Shown here one piece after another: positions 28,322 through 35,461 of a DNA stretch of 64,000 nucleotides. The notes beneath the pieces are model-generated. The model was not told where the DNA came from. It saw only the letters and a list, made by a program, of their open reading frames with translations, and made no database searches. How positions within the stretch are numbered: the first letter of the stretch is position 1; each line of letters begins with the position of its first letter. The DNA is from Gammaproteobacteria bacterium (lineage in GTDB: Bacteria > Pseudomonadota > Gammaproteobacteria > Burkholderiales > Thiobacillaceae), in contig JAHJNN010000008.1 of NCBI GenBank assembly GCA_018820765.1, positions 310,001-374,000 on the forward strand, given 5' to 3'. A program made the translations under genes and the position numbers.

Positions 28322-28828
28322 CCCGCCTTCGCTAGCCAGCGGCTTGAGTATGTCGGTAGCTTCGTCTTCAAACTGCACCTCATTAATTGATTCGTGCATG
28401 AAATTCTGAATAAGTGGGATGTCTTGCAGGCGGTAGTCTGTGCGCGCGAACAACATGTCGTAATTTGAGATGCAGCGATCAATGAGCTCTCGCGCCTCGA
28501 ACTTGGGATTCATGAGAACGATGTGATCCTTCGTGCCGGCATGCTTCGAGTGGTTGTAGGCTCGATTCAATAGGTCACCAATGTTCTTCTCGGTGGTCAT
28601 TCCTGGCTTCCCAGCTACCTGCTGGTGGAGCCCATTTGCAATCTTGGTTATGGCCCCACGCATTTGTGACCATGAAGGTTCCATCTTGTGCTTGAGTACA
28701 TAGCCTGCGAGTAATTGTTCGGAGGCTCCGGCCAAGACAATTGCGCTGTGATAGCGATTTGCGAAGTACGCCTTGAGCGCGTCTTCAAGTTGTTCAACGG
28801 CCATATCTAGTTTCTGGACTTCTTGCAT
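28316..28828 (-). CDS. HEPN-like protein in a gene cassette
   Basis: A 170-residue, mostly helical protein I do not recognise by name. Residues 20-45 (YFANRYHSAIVLAGASEQL) resemble the first helices of HEPN proteins, and Arg89-X6-His96 (RAYNHSKH) fits the R-X4-6-H motif of HEPN ribonucleases. Many such proteins are toxins or defence effectors. It ends within an attC-like site and begins after another, so it forms one cassette. No partner antitoxin is evident. HEPN assignment is tentative. Confidence 0.65.
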   Translation of the reverse strand: MQEVQKLDMAVEQLEDALKAYFANRYHSAIVLAGASEQLLAGYVLKHKMEPSWSQMRGAITKIANGLHQQVAGKPGMTTEKNIGDLLNRAYNHSKHAGTKDHIVLMNPKFEARELIDRCISNYDMLFARTDYRLQDIPLIQNFMHESINEVQFEDEATDILKPLASEGGA

Positions 28829-28856
28829 AGGAGGTGCTCGGTCGGAAACCTGCGAG

Positions 28857-28918
28857 GCCTAACAGTTATTCAAGAGACCCATGGGCCCGGACATTTAATA
28901 TAAAGATTCCGGTTGAGC
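28857..28918 (-). other. attC-like recombination site 2
   Basis: Bounded by GCCTAAC (28857-28863) and GTTGAGC (28912-28918), 62 bases, with a TTCAAG inner box and the palindromic core CCCATGGGCC. It follows the stop of the leftward membrane-protein gene by about 35 bases. Its core recurs at 29508. Confidence 0.6.
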
Positions 28919-28952
28919 GCCGGGCTGGACGGCAACTTTGACGTGGCTCTTC

Positions 28953-29468
28953 TCACGAGAACAAGACTGTGAGTAGTTCAACGAAGAGTATCAGCGGAAC
29001 AGCGAACAAGGCAGCGACAACGAAGACCACGACACCGATCACTTCGAACCAACTGGGCCAGCCGGAAATCTTGAGAACGTCTGCTCGAACAGAATCGATC
29101 AGGGTTCCAAGTTGAGTCTCCGCTTTGCTAGGTGCGACGTTCGGATCGTTTTCGAGCATATGTACTGTCGCAGTAAAGTCATTGACTCTCCTTGAAAGAG
29201 CAGCGCGTCTGAATTGTGCGGCTAGGACAGCGATCAAAAAGAGAAAGAGTGACAGACACAGGAGCGAAACAATGATTGCGAAAGCAAAGGATAGTGAATG
29301 TTCGCCTTGGAGTTGACGGTATCCAGCAAGAGCCGTGATGCTAGCGATTACAAGGGTAGTAAACCATCGTACGTTTTCGGCAATCTCAGCTAGATTATGC
29401 GAAGCCGTTGAATGAAGATCATCGCTGGATTCGAGGAAATACTCTTTGCGTCCAACGGTCAGAGACAT
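28953..29468 (-). CDS. Predicted membrane protein in a gene cassette
   Basis: A 171-residue protein with three hydrophobic stretches (about residues 35-50, 60-85 and 141-168) and a soluble middle segment of about 55 residues. The start has a good ribosome site (AAAGGAGA). I do not recognise the family; short membrane proteins of this layout are common in defence and toxin cassettes as effectors. It is flanked by attC-like sequences on both sides and has lower GC than the core genes. Confidence 0.65.
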   Translation of the reverse strand: MSLTVGRKEYFLESSDDLHSTASHNLAEIAENVRWFTTLVIASITALAGYRQLQGEHSLSFAFAIIVSLLCLSLFLFLIAVLAAQFRRAALSRRVNDFTATVHMLENDPNVAPSKAETQLGTLIDSVRADVLKISGWPSWFEVIGVVVFVVAALFAVPLILFVELLTVLFS

Positions 29469-29507
29469 ATGGCCTCTCCTTTCGATTCGGGGGTAGATGC
29501 GTCCAAC

Positions 29508-29591
29508 AGCAATTCAAACGTCCCATGGGCCCAGACATTTATGACGACGAATATCTTGGAATAATTTTTTATCTTATTTTTTCATGTTCGG
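29508..29591 (-). other. attC-like sequence 3 (degenerate)
   Basis: GTCCAAC at about 29507 and GTTCGGT near 29585 bound a stretch whose first half (CAATTCAAAC, CCCATGGGCCCAGACATTTA) matches attC-like site 2. It may be the site of a lost upstream cassette. The right boundary is unsure. Confidence 0.4.
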
Positions 29592-29761
29592 TTCGGTTAT
29601 CACTATGAAAAAGGTGACCGGGGCAGACGAATTATGCTCCCGTTTGGCTCCCTCTCAACTATGACCATGAAACCCGGGATGTAGATTGTTAGAGGTCCGT
29701 TTCCGCTGCGGAACGGAAGTACGGCGAGATGATAGTAAACGGTTGTTTAGAGTCTAAATTG

Positions 29762-29790
29762 ATGAACCGGTTTTGTTATAAGCGGTTCAT
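29762..29790 (-). terminator. Hairpin after the 109-residue gene, end of the nifV operon
   Basis: ATGAACCG (29762-29769) pairs perfectly with CGGTTCAT (29783-29790), three bases beyond the stop codon of the last leftward gene. No T-run follows, so it may act as a processing or weak termination signal. The region 29592-29761 holds no gene I can support. Confidence 0.4.
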
Positions 29791-29793
29791 TCC

Positions 29794-30123
29794 TCAATCT
29801 CTGTGTGCCTTGCCGGCGCGCTCCGTCCACCATTCGGAAATGGTGTCGATCAGCCGGATGGTGCCAGGCAGGCGCGTGTAGGCAGCCTGCTGGAGCGCAT
29901 CTGCGGGTTCGAGGGTACGCCACCAGACGATGAGCTGTTTGATCAGCGCGCGGGCGGGGATGTGCTCGGGGGCGAGACCGGGGAAGCCCTGCAGGCCGAA
30001 GCTCGCTTCGACGTCCTTCAGGCAATCGAAGATGTAATCGCTATCCGGCCCGAAATCGATCGCCCGGTTCGGCGCGCGCCGGACCATGCGCTGTTCGCTG
30101 AGTTCGGGGATGTAGGGCTTCAT
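29794..30123 (-). CDS. Hypothetical protein, last gene of the nifV operon
   Basis: A 109-residue soluble protein, not recognised. It is rich in Trp and Arg in the second half (IVWWRTLEPADALQQ, ISEWWTERAGK) with a helical pattern and no cysteines beyond one. It follows the ankyrin gene by 40 bases in the same direction and is the last member of the putative NifA-controlled operon. No function is proposed. Confidence 0.65.
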   Translation of the reverse strand: MKPYIPELSEQRMVRRAPNRAIDFGPDSDYIFDCLKDVEASFGLQGFPGLAPEHIPARALIKQLIVWWRTLEPADALQQAAYTRLPGTIRLIDTISEWWTERAGKAHRD

Positions 30124-30163
30124 CGCGGCGCGCCCGGCTATCGAAACGGGGCGGGCGCGCCAG

Positions 30164-30637
30164 TCATGCTGCCTTCAGTTGCGTGTGCTCGTCCCGCAGC
30201 ATCTCCAGGCAGGCACGGGTCGCCGCCACGTCCAGGGCGGTGAAGCCGTCGAGGGTTTCCAGCGTGGTGTCGGCGCCGGCATCGAGAAGCAGCCTGACGA
30301 TTTCGGTCTTGCCGGCCGAGGCGGCGTAGATGAGTGCGGTGGCGCCGTTGACGTTCTGGCTGTCGAGCGGCGCGCCGGCCTTGATCAGGGCGTTTACGCA
30401 GGGCGCGCTGTCGGCGTAGCAGGCGAACCACAGCGCGCCGTTGCCGTCGGCGTTCATCTCGCGCGGGTCTGCTCCGCGCGACAGCAGGTCGCCGATGTAG
30501 CCGATGCGGCCCAGGCGGGCGGCGTACATCAGCGGGGTGGTGGCGTTGCTGATGCGACCGTGCAGGGTTTGCTGCAGGGAGTCGGCGGCGGGGAAGCCCT
30601 GGTTTTCGAGCCAGGCTTTGAGTGCGGTGTCATTCAT
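30164..30637 (-). CDS. Ankyrin-repeat protein
   Basis: A 157-residue cytoplasmic protein made mainly of ankyrin repeats (TPLMYAARLGRIGYIGDLLS, then ALWFACYADSAPCVNALIKAGA, then ATALIYAASAGKTEIVRLLL and a fourth). The start MNDTALKAWL leaves about 25 residues before the repeats. Such proteins bind partner proteins. Ankyrin genes are seen near some nif clusters, but the partner is unknown. Confidence 0.85.
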   Translation of the reverse strand: MNDTALKAWLENQGFPAADSLQQTLHGRISNATTPLMYAARLGRIGYIGDLLSRGADPREMNADGNGALWFACYADSAPCVNALIKAGAPLDSQNVNGATALIYAASAGKTEIVRLLLDAGADTTLETLDGFTALDVAATRACLEMLRDEHTQLKAA

Positions 30638-30678
30638 CGTATTGCCTCTGTCGTTCAACCAATGCGGAAGCTTCGCTG

Positions 30679-31032
30679 CTAACCGAACAGACCTTCGCGC
30701 AGGAAGGCCTTGTACTGTTTCATCACCGGCTTGGGGATCGCCGCTTCGGCGTGCACGCGCAGGGGGTGGATGGCATCCAACGTCTGGGTGCCCGGTTCCT
30801 GGCGCGCGGCACGGATGGCGGCGTGCACGGCGCTGTCGAACAGGGGCGAGGCAAGGTGGCGGACGGCGTCGTAGACAGCCATTACCGCCAGCTTTTCGCC
30901 GGGCAGCATCTTGCATTTGTTGTCGAGGATCTTGAGTACGACCGCGGTGGTGCAGTCGATTTGTTCGGGAGTGAAGGCTGCCTGGATGGCCCAGTGTGCG
31001 GCGGGGTGGAGGGTGATGGCTGCGGTGGTCAT
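30679..31032 (-). CDS. Hypothetical protein in the nifV operon
   Basis: A 117-residue protein, not recognised. It is predicted to be helical and soluble, with a cysteine pair in DCTTAVVLKILDNKCKMLPG and a basic C-terminus (KPVMKQYKAFLREGLFG). It lies 6 bases after the CCA/HD-like gene, so the two are probably co-translated. No motif supports a function. Confidence 0.7.
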   Translation of the reverse strand: MTTAAITLHPAAHWAIQAAFTPEQIDCTTAVVLKILDNKCKMLPGEKLAVMAVYDAVRHLASPLFDSAVHAAIRAARQEPGTQTLDAIHPLRVHAEAAIPKPVMKQYKAFLREGLFG

Positions 31033-31038
31033 GACTGC

Positions 31039-31905
31039 TTAAGCCCGCGAATCAGACCAGCGCTCGGAGCGGAACGCGGCGGCGATGGCGGCGGCGCGGG
31101 CTTCCTGCAGGGCGTCGGCGCTACGCGCGGCGGCATCGATGCCGGCGCAGGCCGCTAGCGCGATGTCCAGCAAGGCAGCCTTGGGATAGTCGCGTGCCGA
31201 GCGCCCCTGATAGGCGCGGTAGTCGCACGCGCACAGCGTCATCAGCTGCGCGTAGCGTTGCGGCCGATCGAAGGCGCCGAGCCGGTCCAGCATCGCCGCC
31301 ACCGGGCCGGCGCGTATTTCCGACACGCGGTGGACCCGCTCGCATTCGGCCAGTGCCAGCAGCGCCAGCTCGCGGCACTCCGCCGGCACGCCAAAGCGTT
31401 CGCACATCGCCGCGATGCGCGGCTGGCCGCGCTCGACGTGGCGATAGTGCACCGGCAGATGCTCGGGCGGGGAGTCCGATTTGCCGACGTTCATCACCAG
31501 CGCGGCGAAGCGCACCGGCAGCGGCGCGTCGCAACGGGCTGCCTCATCGAGCACGCGCAGCAGATGCAGGCCGATGTCGACCTGCGGCGGATCGTCGGCG
31601 ATTTGCGGCACGCCGAACACGCCCGCCACCTCGGGCAGCACCTCCGCCAGCGCGCCGCAGGCATACAGGGCGCGCAACATGTTCGAGGGTGCCGGACCCA
31701 TCAGGCCGCGCGCCAGTTCCGGCCAGACTTCCGCAGGCGTCAGGCCGGCCAGCGCGCCGGTTTCCACTTGCTCGAACATGAGATCCAGCGTCTCGTCATC
31801 CGGCGCCCAATCCGGGCTGGCGGACAGCGCCGCCAGGCGCAGGATGCCGAGCGCGGGATGGGTCTGCGTCAGGGTTTCGGGACGCGGCGTGGGTTCGGCG
31901 TTCAT
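31039..31905 (-). CDS. HD-region protein related to the CCA-adding enzyme C-terminus
   Basis: A 288-residue protein resembling the C-terminal half of bacterial tRNA nucleotidyltransferase (MLRALYACGALAEVLPEV, then PVRFAALVMNVGKSDSPP and LPVHYRHVERG). The nucleotidyltransferase head domain is absent. In the Cca relatives the HD phosphohydrolase motif reads HDLGK; here it is MNVGK, so both metal ligands are replaced and hydrolase activity is unlikely. A tRNA- or nucleotide-binding role is possible. Its place in a NifA-controlled operon is unexplained. Confidence 0.78.
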   Translation of the reverse strand: MNAEPTPRPETLTQTHPALGILRLAALSASPDWAPDDETLDLMFEQVETGALAGLTPAEVWPELARGLMGPAPSNMLRALYACGALAEVLPEVAGVFGVPQIADDPPQVDIGLHLLRVLDEAARCDAPLPVRFAALVMNVGKSDSPPEHLPVHYRHVERGQPRIAAMCERFGVPAECRELALLALAECERVHRVSEIRAGPVAAMLDRLGAFDRPQRYAQLMTLCACDYRAYQGRSARDYPKAALLDIALAACAGIDAAARSADALQEARAAAIAAAFRSERWSDSRA

Positions 31906-31923
31906 CGTGAAATTCTTGCGCCG

Positions 31924-32157
31924 TCAAAAGCCATCGCTCTTGCTGCCCCAAGGGTGGGAGCCGGCAACCACGGCGGCCTTGATCCCAGCCTTTTCGACAT
32001 CGGCCAGGGTTTTGTACAGGGTGCCTTCGTGCGCCAGGATGCTGCCTTTCATGACTGCCACATAGCGCGCGGGGGCATCGACTTCGCAGGTATAGCCGCC
32101 GCCCGGGTCGTCGACGCTGCGCAAGTTGCCATCCCAATCCATGAAAAATCCACTCAT
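31924..32157 (-). CDS. Small hypothetical protein coupled to the flavoenzyme
   Basis: A 77-residue soluble protein, not recognised. It overlaps the end of the flavin oxidoreductase gene by four bases, so translation is coupled. The sequence has an aromatic, glycine-rich start (MSGFFMDWDGNLRSVDDPGG) and ends GSHPWGSKSDGF. It could be an accessory subunit or peptide substrate of the flavoenzyme, which is speculation. Confidence 0.68.
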   Translation of the reverse strand: MSGFFMDWDGNLRSVDDPGGGYTCEVDAPARYVAVMKGSILAHEGTLYKTLADVEKAGIKAAVVAGSHPWGSKSDGF

Positions 32158-33743
32158 GCCAAATCCTCCTGAAATTGCGCCTGGCCCTTGCCCAGCAGCA
32201 CGCCGTTCGCGTTGATCGCAAATTCGCGCCAGGCGGCGGCGAGATCGCGGGCGATGGTGTCGACGTAGTCCCGGCTCGGGTCGTGTTCACCGGGGAAATT
32301 CGAGATCGCGCAAGAACCGCGGTTGAACTGCACGACTTCTTCCAGCAGCGCGTTGTTGAAGCCGTTGAAAGCCGCCAGCACGTCAGGCGTGAGATCGGAG
32401 CGGCCGCGCTGCATGCCGGCGGCATCGAAGGGGAGGGCGCCGAGCCGATCCAGGGCTTCGCTGTACACCTGCTCCACGGTGTCGAGCAGGGCGCGCTGGG
32501 TCAGTTGTTCCTTGGCCTGGGCGGCGAGGTAGCGCTGCAGGTGTTGTCGATAACGCTCGATGGCCAGCGGCCGCAACGCCGCCACCTGGTCGCCGAATTG
32601 GGCCAGGCAGGCGGCGTTGCCGCTGGCCGGCCGCGCCGCGTCGTGCGCATCCGGAGTCAGCGCGCGTTGAATGCGCGCCGCCGCTTCCAGCGCGCCTTCC
32701 ATGTAGCCGCCGCCATAGCCCGCGCTCTCCGAGCCGCCCAGGAAAAGCTTGTCGCTCCAAAGCGGGCGCCGCAGGTGCGGGTGGCCGTATTCGGGGTGGC
32801 CGTCGAGGGGCGTCAGATCGAGCGTGCTGCAGGTGTAGGGTTCGGCCGCCCAATCCTGCACGTGCTGCTCGCCATGTTCGGCTTCGCTGCCGAACACCTG
32901 CACCAACTGGCTCGAGATGAGCATGGGCATCGCAACCGGATGGATCGATGCGCGAAACTGCGGCGGCAGGGCGAAGAAGCCGCCCAGTGCCGCATGGCGC
33001 CCATCGGCATCGCAGGCATCGAAAATTTCGCCCAGCACGACCTGCTCATGGCTGACAAAGGCATTGCCCGAGGCGCCGGCCGCGCGCCAGAAGGGCGTGT
33101 CGTAGGCGACCACGGCCTTGGCCTGATCCGCCATCCAGGTCGGGGTGGCGCGCATGGCCTCGCGCATCGTCTCATTGAGGGCCGGTTCGAAGCGCACCCG
33201 CTGTTCCAGCACGCGCGGCGGAATCGCCAGCACCGCCTGGCGCGCGCGCACGATCGCCGTCACCTCGCCGGAACGGAACAGCAGTTCGACATGCTCGCCC
33301 TTGTCGCGCACCGCCACCAGCTCCTGCTCCAGGTGGATCGCGGCGGGCGGCAAGCCGCCGGCCAACGCGCCCACCAGGGCCGCCATGCCGCCTTCCAGGC
33401 GCCGGGCGCCGCCGTGCAGGTCGGCCATCTGGAGGGCGTCGGGCTTCTTGTCGTGGTCGGTGAGGCGCAGCACGGTGCCGTCGTCGTGCTGCGGAAAACT
33501 CTGCAAGCCGAGATCGGCCGCCAGCCGGGTGATGCGCGGCTGGGTGTCGGGCCAGAACCAGGTCGGCCCGAGGTCGAGCGCCATGCCGGCGGTCTTGCTC
33601 GGCACCGACAGGATGCGCCCGCCCAGGCGGCCACGCGCCTCGTAGAGGGCAAACGCGCGTCCCTGCGCATGCAGGCTCCTGGCCAGCGCCAGGCCGCACA
33701 GGCCGCCGCCGACGATCACCGTATCCAGCATGGTCTCGCTCAT
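32154..33743 (-). CDS. Flavin amine oxidase-like FAD oxidoreductase
   Basis: A 529-residue FAD enzyme of the monoamine oxidase/phytoene desaturase superfamily. The dinucleotide fold is VIVGGGLCGLALARSL (residues 8-23) followed by the GRLGGRI motif. The FAD C-terminal motif is LFLGGSESAGYGGGYMEGAL (about residue 395), and about 130 further residues with no recognised domain follow. It overlaps the Rieske ferredoxin gene by four bases (ATGA), which suggests the Rieske protein is its redox partner. Substrate unknown. Confidence 0.82.
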   Translation of the reverse strand: MSETMLDTVIVGGGLCGLALARSLHAQGRAFALYEARGRLGGRILSVPSKTAGMALDLGPTWFWPDTQPRITRLAADLGLQSFPQHDDGTVLRLTDHDKKPDALQMADLHGGARRLEGGMAALVGALAGGLPPAAIHLEQELVAVRDKGEHVELLFRSGEVTAIVRARQAVLAIPPRVLEQRVRFEPALNETMREAMRATPTWMADQAKAVVAYDTPFWRAAGASGNAFVSHEQVVLGEIFDACDADGRHAALGGFFALPPQFRASIHPVAMPMLISSQLVQVFGSEAEHGEQHVQDWAAEPYTCSTLDLTPLDGHPEYGHPHLRRPLWSDKLFLGGSESAGYGGGYMEGALEAAARIQRALTPDAHDAARPASGNAACLAQFGDQVAALRPLAIERYRQHLQRYLAAQAKEQLTQRALLDTVEQVYSEALDRLGALPFDAAGMQRGRSDLTPDVLAAFNGFNNALLEEVVQFNRGSCAISNFPGEHDPSRDYVDTIARDLAAAWREFAINANGVLLGKGQAQFQEDLA

Positions 33744-34078
33744 GTTTGTTCCGACTCCTGTGTCGAGTGCACTGACAGATCGACCTGAACCATCCCATCC
33801 TCGAAGCGCAGGGGATATTCCTTCAGCGTCCAGCCGGTGGGCTGCAGACATTTACCGCTGTGCCCGTCGAACACCCAGCCGTGGGCAATGCAGTAGAGGA
33901 TCCGGCCGTTGAAGTCGCCGCGCGCCAGCGACACCTTTTCATGGGGGCAGGCCGCGTCGTAGGCCCTGGGCTGCCCGCCATCCGGCCACAGGATGATGAT
34001 TTCCTTGCCGTCCACCATGCAGGGAAGCAGTTCCCCTTCGTACAGCAGGCTTTGCTTGCATACATTGGCATACGCCAT
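33740..34078 (-). CDS. Rieske ferredoxin, partner of the flavoenzyme
   Basis: A 112-residue Rieske-type [2Fe-2S] ferredoxin like those of ring-hydroxylating systems. Ligands are Cys44/His46 (ACPHEKV) and Cys63/His66 (YCIAHGWVFD). The ATG at 34078 is preferred to the GTG two codons upstream. It is translationally coupled to the downstream flavin oxidoreductase. Under nitrogen-fixing conditions it could carry electrons to or from that enzyme. Confidence 0.87.
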   Translation of the reverse strand: MAYANVCKQSLLYEGELLPCMVDGKEIIILWPDGGQPRAYDAACPHEKVSLARGDFNGRILYCIAHGWVFDGHSGKCLQPTGWTLKEYPLRFEDGMVQVDLSVHSTQESEQT

Positions 34079-34120
34079 ACCCACCCCATTCCTTTTTAAT
34101 CCCGCGGCAAGTCGAAACCC

Positions 34121-34210
34121 GTAGGTTGGGCTGCCAAGCCCAACGTTTCCCTTCGTGCGCCAGGCAAGGCCGTCATCGTGTTGGGCTTCATTTCATTCAG
34201 CCCAACCTAC
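34121..34210. repeat. Palindromic repeat, second GTAGGTTGGGC copy
   Basis: Same ends as the 3511-3581 element (GTAGGTTGGGCTG...CAGCCCAACCTAC), 90 bases. Its right end supplies the stop codon (TAG) of the leftward gene that ends at 34207, so the repeat defines that protein's C-terminus. Confidence 0.85.
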
Positions 34211-34689
34211 GCGGGCTGGTGCGCCGCCAGATCCCGGATCACCGACGCGCCCACCGTGTCGAGCGGGTCCAGCTCCTGCAGCTTGGCGAGCAGGGCATGG
34301 CTTTCCGCCGGGCGGCCCAGCCGCAGGCGCATGAAGGCGAGCGCCTTCAGCGTGAACAGGTAGAAGTGCTGGGGGGCGTCGACGCGCCGCCAGTCGGCCG
34401 AGTTTGAATCGAGCCGGGTCCAGTCCGGGCTGAAGCCGCCTTGCTTCGCCGCGGCGTCGAGGGCGAGCAGGGCGACCTCTTCCGCTTCGTTCAGCATGCG
34501 CTTGTAGAAGTAGAACTTGTACAGCGAGAAATAGCTGCCCAGGCATTCGGGGTCGGCCTTGAGCGCCGTCCAGATCAGGAACTCGGCGCTCTCGGTGTCG
34601 GCGTAGCAGGCTGCCGCGCGGCGTAGGGTTTCCTCGATGATCGGCGGCGTGGCGAAGCCGGTGGCCAGGCTGAAGGCGTCGGCAGCCAA
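34207..34689 (-). CDS. TPR-like helical protein, nif-associated
   Basis: A 160-residue all-helical protein with tetratricopeptide-like periodicity (LIWTALKADPECLGSYFSLYKFYFYK region and ALKALAFMRLRLGRPAESHALL). Similar small proteins occur beside the fix/ferredoxin genes of betaproteobacterial nif clusters. It lies 4 bases after the [2Fe-2S] ferredoxin gene. It probably acts by binding other proteins. Its stop codon comes from a palindromic repeat. Confidence 0.75.
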   Translation of the reverse strand: MAADAFSLATGFATPPIIEETLRRAAACYADTESAEFLIWTALKADPECLGSYFSLYKFYFYKRMLNEAEEVALLALDAAAKQGGFSPDWTRLDSNSADWRRVDAPQHFYLFTLKALAFMRLRLGRPAESHALLAKLQELDPLDTVGASVIRDLAAHQPA

Positions 34690-34693
34690 GTAC

Positions 34694-35017
34694 TCAACCC
34701 CAAATCTCGGGTGGCAGCATCAGGCGCTCGACCGGCTTGTCGCCGAGCAGATGCTCGTCGACGATGGCCGCGACGTCTTCCTTGGCGACCTTGCCGTACA
34801 TGATACCCTCCGGATAGACCAGCACGTGCGGGCCGTTGCAGGGGCCGAGGCAGCCGGTGTTGGACAGCGCGAAGCGGCCGTTGAGGTTTTTCTGCTGGAA
34901 GTTGTAGGCGAACTCGTCCCAGATTTCGGCGGTGCCGCTTTGCATGCAGGAGCCGCGCGGGTGGCCGGGGCCGCGATTCTGGACGCAGACGAAGACGTGT
35001 TTTTCTGGTTTTGGCAT
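34694..35017 (-). CDS. [2Fe-2S] ferredoxin, thioredoxin-like type
   Basis: A 107-residue thioredoxin-fold [2Fe-2S] ferredoxin of the kind found in diazotrophs (Clostridium/Azotobacter FeSI-like). Ligand cysteines are Cys11, Cys24, Cys56 and Cys60 (GCLGPC). These proteins may donate electrons to nitrogenase or protect it in complexes under oxygen stress. It follows fixX with a repeat between them. Confidence 0.88.
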   Translation of the reverse strand: MPKPEKHVFVCVQNRGPGHPRGSCMQSGTAEIWDEFAYNFQQKNLNGRFALSNTGCLGPCNGPHVLVYPEGIMYGKVAKEDVAAIVDEHLLGDKPVERLMLPPEIWG

Positions 35018-35075
35018 GAATGAAAGTCCTCAATAAAAAGCGGTTAACAGGAGCACGGGGGACGGTTCGCTCCAC

Positions 35076-35136
35076 GTGGGAGCGCCTTCCAAGGCGCGAT
35101 TGTTCAGGCTTATCGCGGCCTGGAGGCCGCTCCTAC
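35076..35136. repeat. REP-like palindrome downstream of fixX
   Basis: GTGGGAGCGCCTTCC...GGCCGCTCCTAC, a variant of the main repeat family, inside the 150-base gap between the fixX and ferredoxin genes. Confidence 0.8.
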
Positions 35137-35167
35137 GGGCGATGCGTTGTGGGTCAAATGCGGTTCC

Positions 35168-35461
35168 TCAACCGAACTTGAACAGAATCCCGTAGCCGCC
35201 GCGCGGATATTCCCAATCCACGTTGCGATAGGTGGTGCAGATGATGCGGCAGGTGCCGCACTCCAGGCAGCCGTCGGTGATCAGCACCACCTGGCCGTTG
35301 CCTTCCGCGGTGTAGCAGCCCGCCGGGCAGCAGATGGTGCATTCCTGGGTCTTGCACTCCGACTGGCAGGTGGCCGGGTTCTTGATGTTGATATGCGGCC
35401 GGCCGGAATCGACCCGGTAGCGGTTCTGGAACAGCTTCTCTTCTACTTTTACGGGAATCAT
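35168..35461 (-). CDS. fixX: FixX ferredoxin-like protein
   Basis: FixX, 97 residues, is the ferredoxin-like subunit of the FixABCX complex, which bifurcates electrons from NADH to quinone and to a low-potential carrier for nitrogenase. The [4Fe-4S] ligands CLECGTCRIIC (Cys65, 68, 71, 75) are present, with further cysteines near residues 32-49. Its start overlaps the fixC stop by four bases. Confidence 0.96.
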   Translation of the reverse strand: MIPVKVEEKLFQNRYRVDSGRPHINIKNPATCQSECKTQECTICCPAGCYTAEGNGQVVLITDGCLECGTCRIICTTYRNVDWEYPRGGYGILFKFG

